NCBI GenBank assembly: GCA_019639175.1
Contig: JAHBSK010000001.1
Coordinates: 186,001 to 250,000 of the forward strand
From: Acidobacteriota bacterium
Lineage (GTDB): Bacteria; Acidobacteriota; Blastocatellia; Pyrinomonadales; Pyrinomonadaceae
Reading direction: 5' to 3'
DNA length: 64,000 bases
Position 1 is the first letter of the stretch, and each line of letters starts with the position of its first letter. A program made the translations under genes and the position numbers. The notes under the pieces are model-generated. The model searched no databases. It had not been told where the DNA came from and saw only the letters and a program-made list of their open reading frames with translations. Positions 60,529-64,000 of this stretch are shown one piece after another.

Positions 60529-61275
60529 CTATTTACTGAACCACGAATAGCCGACATAAACGACATTTGCGTTGTAGCCCGGATTTATCTCGCCTATGTT
60601 CATATTCGATATATGAAAATAGCGGTACCCAAAGCTGATGACCTGTTTTTTATTGACGCTGTACATCACGCCTCCGCCAAAATCGCCGGCGAAATTATAC
60701 GTCGGGCTTTGCGGGATCGGGATCGGTTTTGATGAAAAAACAAATCCGGCGCCGACGCGGGCATAGGGTTTAAGTCGTTTCTCAGGGCGGAAAATAAATC
60801 TGAAACCTGCCGGCATCACGCCCCACGCATAGGTGTTTTCGCGGACTGTCGGTGCGATTTCGGGCGTTTGCTCTTCAGAGATAAATGCGGGGTTGGTGAC
60901 CTCGTTCTTTATTGCAAGGGCGAACGGGATCGCCTCAAAAAGGTATTCATACGTTATCGGGCCTTTTGTGCCAATGACCCTTCCGGCGTGGATGCTTACG
61001 CTGCCAAACTTTCTTCCTTCGGTAGCGTATTCCTTTTCTCCGCTGAAAAATGTAGGCTGAAGCGGTGCAAAGCCCGCCTCAATGCCAAGTTCCCAGGCGC
61101 CGCGTCGGAGCTTCCAATTAACGGGCGGCTCGTCCGGCAAATCGCGGGTCCGGTCTGTTTCATTAGCTGTCTCTATTGATGTAAAGGGCTGGTCGTTATT
61201 TTGTCCCAAAACATTCAAGGAGAAACACAAAAAAGCGATGCCAAGCGTCAACCTGGCCAGTGTTAAATAATGCAA
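60529..61275 (-). CDS. PagL-like outer-membrane lipid A deacylase / acyloxyacyl hydrolase family
   Basis: About 248 aa from a TTG start at 61273-61275, giving signal peptide MHYLTLARLTLGIAFLCFSLNVLGQ with a GGGAGA nine bases ahead. A longer in-frame start at 61398 would overlap the upstream gene. The C-terminal GYRYFHISNMNIGEINPGYN holds the H-x-S of PagL and the NPG-like turn. The body is rich in alternating beta strands ending in aromatic residues. Such enzymes trim lipid A at position 3. Fits with hldD-based LPS. The acidic member of the triad is not clear. Confidence 0.78.
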   Translation of the reverse strand: MHYLTLARLTLGIAFLCFSLNVLGQNNDQPFTSIETANETDRTRDLPDEPPVNWKLRRGAWELGIEAGFAPLQPTFFSGEKEYATEGRKFGSVSIHAGRVIGTKGPITYEYLFEAIPFALAIKNEVTNPAFISEEQTPEIAPTVRENTYAWGVMPAGFRFIFRPEKRLKPYARVGAGFVFSSKPIPIPQSPTYNFAGDFGGGVMYSVNKKQVISFGYRYFHISNMNIGEINPGYNANVVYVGYSWFSK

Positions 61276-61358
61276 AATCAATGATCTCCCAATCGAATGA
61301 ACGGTGTTTGTCCAATTTTCAACCTCGCAGGAAAACAGCGCATTTCCACAGAAAGGAG

Positions 61359-61862
61359 TCAGCGATATTTTTCGAGGAGGTTTAGATAGTTTTGCCAAAA
61401 GAGGGGCAGGTCGTCAAGTTCTTCCGGTGTCAGCGGCCGTTTGATCCGCGCGGGCGACCCCATTACAAGCGAACCGGGCGGCACTTGCGTTCCAGGCGTG
61501 AGAAGCGAGCCGGCGGCGACCAATGAACGGGCGCCGACGCGAACGCCGTCCAGCAATATCGACCCGGTGCCGATCAGACATCCCGTTTCCACATAGCAGC
61601 CATGCAGCGTTACACGATGGCCGACAGTTACCTCGTCTTCGACGATCGTCGAATGCGTCCCCGAACTGACGTGAATGACCGATGCGTCCTGTATATTCGT
61701 CCTTGCCCCGATGCGGATGTAATTTACATCACCGCGTACGACACAGCCGTACCAGATGCTCGATCCGGCGCCGACCTCGACATCGCCGATAACGTCGGCG
61801 CTTTCGGCGATGAATGCCGTCTCGTCGATCTTTGGATAAATACCGTCAAATGCTTTGATCAT
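61359..61862 (-). CDS. Gamma-class carbonic anhydrase family (left-handed beta-helix)
   Basis: 167 aa from the ATG at 61860-61862 (MIKAFDGIYPKIDETAFIAE). Hexapeptide repeats with zinc His residues: ASVIHVSSGTHSTIVEDEVTVGHRVTLHGCYVE, and the acid in NIQDASVIH. Forms trimers; may hydrate CO2 or be an inactive relative. Twenty-six bases downstream of murJ. Confidence 0.9.
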   Translation of the reverse strand: MIKAFDGIYPKIDETAFIAESADVIGDVEVGAGSSIWYGCVVRGDVNYIRIGARTNIQDASVIHVSSGTHSTIVEDEVTVGHRVTLHGCYVETGCLIGTGSILLDGVRVGARSLVAAGSLLTPGTQVPPGSLVMGSPARIKRPLTPEELDDLPLFWQNYLNLLEKYR

Positions 61863-61888
61863 TTTCCAATGGTAACAAAAGCCGCCGG

Positions 61889-63661
61889 TCACGACCGCAA
61901 AAGCTTCTTTTTCACCGCCGAGGTTATTTGCGTGACCTCGGTTATTTTGAACAGCTTTGCCATAACGATGAACGTGATGCCGCCGAGGCCTATCGGTACG
62001 AATGCTTCCAGCAAACGGATCATCAGTGTTTTGGATGCAAACTGGGATGTCAGATAAAGATAACTGAAATAACAAACCGCCGACATAACGGCCGAGGCTG
62101 CAACGATCTTTGCCACGGCTGTCAGCACGTCGCGCCCGTTCATACCGTTTATACGTTTTCGCATCAGATAGGCAAGGGCGAGAAAGTTGAACAAAGCGAC
62201 GATGGACGTTGCCAGAGCGACACCGACATGTCCGAAACCGTTCGGGCGTTCCGGCGAAACGCCGATGGTCGAAAAAAGCATCATAAACCCGAAACTTGCC
62301 GGAATATGAACGGCGATGGATGCGAGGCTCACATACATCGGCGTTTTTGCATCATCAAGCGCGTAAAATGATGGTGACAACACCTTTATCGCGGCATATC
62401 CGGCCAGCCCGACCGAGTACGCCGCCAATGCCCAGCCGGTCATGTCAGTATCAAGGGCCGTAAACCGGCCGCGTTCGTATATCAGCGAAATTATCGGATC
62501 GGCAAGAACGACCAATCCGCAAGCGGACGGGATCGCCAGCAGAAAAACCAGCCGAAGCGCTCCTGAAAGCGTGCTGCGAAATTTGTCTATGTTGTTCTCA
62601 GAGACCAGACGCGAAAGCGTCGGTATCGCGGCCGTGCCGACCGCAACGCCGAACACGCCTATCGGGAACTGCATCAGGCGAAACGAATAGCTGAGCCATG
62701 AAAGGCCGCCCTCGATGCCCGACGCCACTATCGTATCAACCAGCACCTTTATCTGAACAGCCGATGTGCCGATGATCGCCGGAGCCATCAGCAGGGCCAC
62801 GCGGCGAACTCCCGGATCGCGAAAACTGATGCGCGGCGTGAACCGAAACCCGACCTTCAGAAGCGACGGAACCTGTATCAAAAACTGAGCGGCCCCGCCG
62901 ATAAGCGTGCCGATGGACATACCGATTATCGCCCATTGTGCGGCGTCGCTCGGAACGGCAAATTTATCATACGAAGGCTCCCACGCGCCGCCGCTGAGCC
63001 AATATGCAAAGATCAGCCCAAAGGTTATCGAGGCGATGTTGAATGCGGTCGATGCGGACGCCGGTATGCCGAATCTGCCCTTTGTGTTCAAAACGCCCAT
63101 AGCCAATGCGGCAAGAGCCACAAGCAGAATGAACGGGAACATTATCTGCATCAGCAAGGTCGCCAACGCAGCTTTTTCTTCCGGGTAGAAATGGTTCGGA
63201 TCGCCGAGATAATTATAGGTTAAGGCCTTTACAAGCAGCGGCGATAACAGAATGCCGAGCAGCGTGATAACGCTGAGCACAACGGCGAGGCCGTTGAAAA
63301 CAAGGCTGGCAAGCCGCCACGCCTCAGCCTCATTCTTTTTTATCTGATAATCGGTAAAGACCTTTACAAAGGCCGCTGAAAGAGCACCTTCGGCAAACAG
63401 GTCGCGCAACAGGTTCGGAATGCGAAAGCCTACCAGAAAAACGTCGTACAGAAAACCTGCTCCGAAAAAATTGGCGAATATCGTTTCACGAACCAGTCCA
63501 AGCACCCTTGAGAACATCACCGCAATGGAAACGATCCCGGCCGAACGGGCGACACTTTTTGGTTTTTCAGCGACAGGCTGTTCGATGTTTTCAGGTGAGG
63601 CGGGATCGCCAAGCTGTTCCGGCGTTTCTCCTTCTGGCGGTACTTTCTCTATTTCGGTCAT
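61889..63661 (-). CDS. murJ: Lipid II flippase MurJ
   Basis: 590 aa from the ATG at 63659-63661 (MTEIEKVPPEGE); a TTG 18 bases upstream is possible. 14 hydrophobic helices, with the MurJ N-terminal SAGIVSIAVMFSRVLGLVRETIFANFFG and FRIPNLLRDLFAEGALSAAFVKVF. Flips peptidoglycan precursor lipid II. A soluble acidic N-terminal tail of about 35 residues precedes the first helix. Confidence 0.93.
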   Translation of the reverse strand: MTEIEKVPPEGETPEQLGDPASPENIEQPVAEKPKSVARSAGIVSIAVMFSRVLGLVRETIFANFFGAGFLYDVFLVGFRIPNLLRDLFAEGALSAAFVKVFTDYQIKKNEAEAWRLASLVFNGLAVVLSVITLLGILLSPLLVKALTYNYLGDPNHFYPEEKAALATLLMQIMFPFILLVALAALAMGVLNTKGRFGIPASASTAFNIASITFGLIFAYWLSGGAWEPSYDKFAVPSDAAQWAIIGMSIGTLIGGAAQFLIQVPSLLKVGFRFTPRISFRDPGVRRVALLMAPAIIGTSAVQIKVLVDTIVASGIEGGLSWLSYSFRLMQFPIGVFGVAVGTAAIPTLSRLVSENNIDKFRSTLSGALRLVFLLAIPSACGLVVLADPIISLIYERGRFTALDTDMTGWALAAYSVGLAGYAAIKVLSPSFYALDDAKTPMYVSLASIAVHIPASFGFMMLFSTIGVSPERPNGFGHVGVALATSIVALFNFLALAYLMRKRINGMNGRDVLTAVAKIVAASAVMSAVCYFSYLYLTSQFASKTLMIRLLEAFVPIGLGGITFIVMAKLFKITEVTQITSAVKKKLLRS

Positions 63662-63713
63662 TGAGATAGGCGAATGCAAAAGATCTGCTCTATCTTACGG
63701 CATCAGAGACGGG

Positions 63714-63752
63714 AAATAAAAATGAGGAAGCCTTATTGAAACAGCTTCCTCA
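63714..63752 (-). terminator. Intrinsic terminator of the gene entering from the right edge
   Basis: Minus strand: stem TGAGGAAGC...GCTTCCTCA (63723-63752), 12-base loop, followed by TTTTTATTT. Located 25 bases after the stop at 63777 and before murJ. Confidence 0.88.
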
Positions 63753-63776
63753 AAGTTCGATCTTTTTTATGCGGGG

Positions 63777-64000
63777 TCAACTGATAACCCTTGGGCGTCC
63801 GTCAGGATAGGAAATTCTGGTTTTTGCCAGACGGGAAACGTGAGACACAGGAGCGTAACGGATCTGTGCCGCGCCGCCAAACTGGCCTTGTATCAGGGAA
63901 ATATAGTTGTTCTGGAAACTCCTGAACCGCGCCACGCTTCCGCGCTGGTTGAATATGACAAAAAGGAACGTTCCCTGCCGTGTGTGGACCTCACCGGCAA
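63777..64000 (-). CDS. C-terminal fragment of an unidentified, probably exported protein
   Basis: 74 codons are visible, open at the right edge, stop TGA at 63777-63779. The fragment reads HTRQGTFLFVIFNQRGSV, FRSFQNNYISLIQGQFGG, ISYPDGRPRVIS. The strand pattern and position next to murJ suggest a penicillin-binding-protein-4-like D,D-carboxypeptidase tail, but the identification is weak. It runs into a strong terminator. Confidence 0.6.
   Translation of the reverse strand, partial: AGEVHTRQGTFLFVIFNQRGSVARFRSFQNNYISLIQGQFGGAAQIRYAPVSHVSRLAKTRISYPDGRPRVIS

Overview
The window is a gene-dense bacterial chromosome segment of moderate GC with short intergenic gaps and many 1-4 base gene overlaps. 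The gene content suggests Acidobacteriota, most likely Blastocatellia/Pyrinomonadales. The indications are a VWFA-related protein of acidobacterial type, two PilZ proteins, an OmpA protein with a PEGA-like region, an alkylglycerone-phosphate-synthase-like ether-lipid gene, HldD and a PagL-like outer-membrane protein (a Gram-negative envelope), and many dispersed palindromic repeats. The taxonomy is inference; there is no rRNA gene here. One tRNA (Ala, GGC) is present and no CRISPR array was seen.

Layout. 1-1782 is an ABC exporter cut by the left edge. 1903-2916 is a GT2 glycosyltransferase, overlapped by a compact restriction-modification pair (2888-4623). A DUF4258/YgiT toxin-antitoxin-like pair follows, then asnB and a proline iminopeptidase. 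8.5-17.2 kb carries three further PIN-toxin modules interleaved with tatA, a methyltransferase, an SDR, a CBM9-like protein, a DUF2156 protein and a UbiB-family kinase. One PIN module separates the intact 3' end of the UbiB gene from a decayed second copy of that 3' end. 17.2-22.6 kb holds ribF and a likely ether-lipid block (SDR, PlsC, AGPS-like), then an AraC regulator. 22.7-24.2 kb has hldD. 24.4-30.5 kb has a glycosylasparaginase, a REP-associated tyrosine transposase (RAYT) flanked by perfect 26-base inverted REPs, a HIT protein, cutC and two methyltransferases. 30.7-37.1 kb holds thyA, an OmpA/PEGA protein with repeated aromatic-x-K-T motifs, a VWA protein, an FmdB-type zinc ribbon, trxB, PilZ and an enoyl-CoA hydratase.

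tRNA-Ala is at 37.2 kb, followed by a Fic protein whose usual catalytic His is Gln and whose promoter carries six TGTCAT-type half-sites. A secreted gluzincin/TPR protein precedes trpEDCFBA (47.0-41.1 kb, minus strand). That operon lacks trpG and is preceded by a Trp-containing leader ORF and an intrinsic terminator. acpS, pgeF, a DsbD-alpha-like protein, rlmN, a lipoprotein nuclease, an OPT transporter, a lipoprotein with a pilin-like C-terminus, PilZ, a Gfo/Idh/MocA oxidoreductase, a SulP transporter, a four-helix-bundle protein, hisS, a PagL-like protein, a gamma carbonic anhydrase, murJ and the end of an unidentified exported-type protein complete the window.

The most unusual cross-cutting signal is a set of imperfect palindromes or tandem arrays built from 7-10-base words. 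They occur between genes (11.4, 28.8, 30.5-30.7, 59.0 kb) and also in frame inside three conserved housekeeping genes (asnB, thyA, hisS), where they encode extra low-complexity peptide in linker or loop positions.
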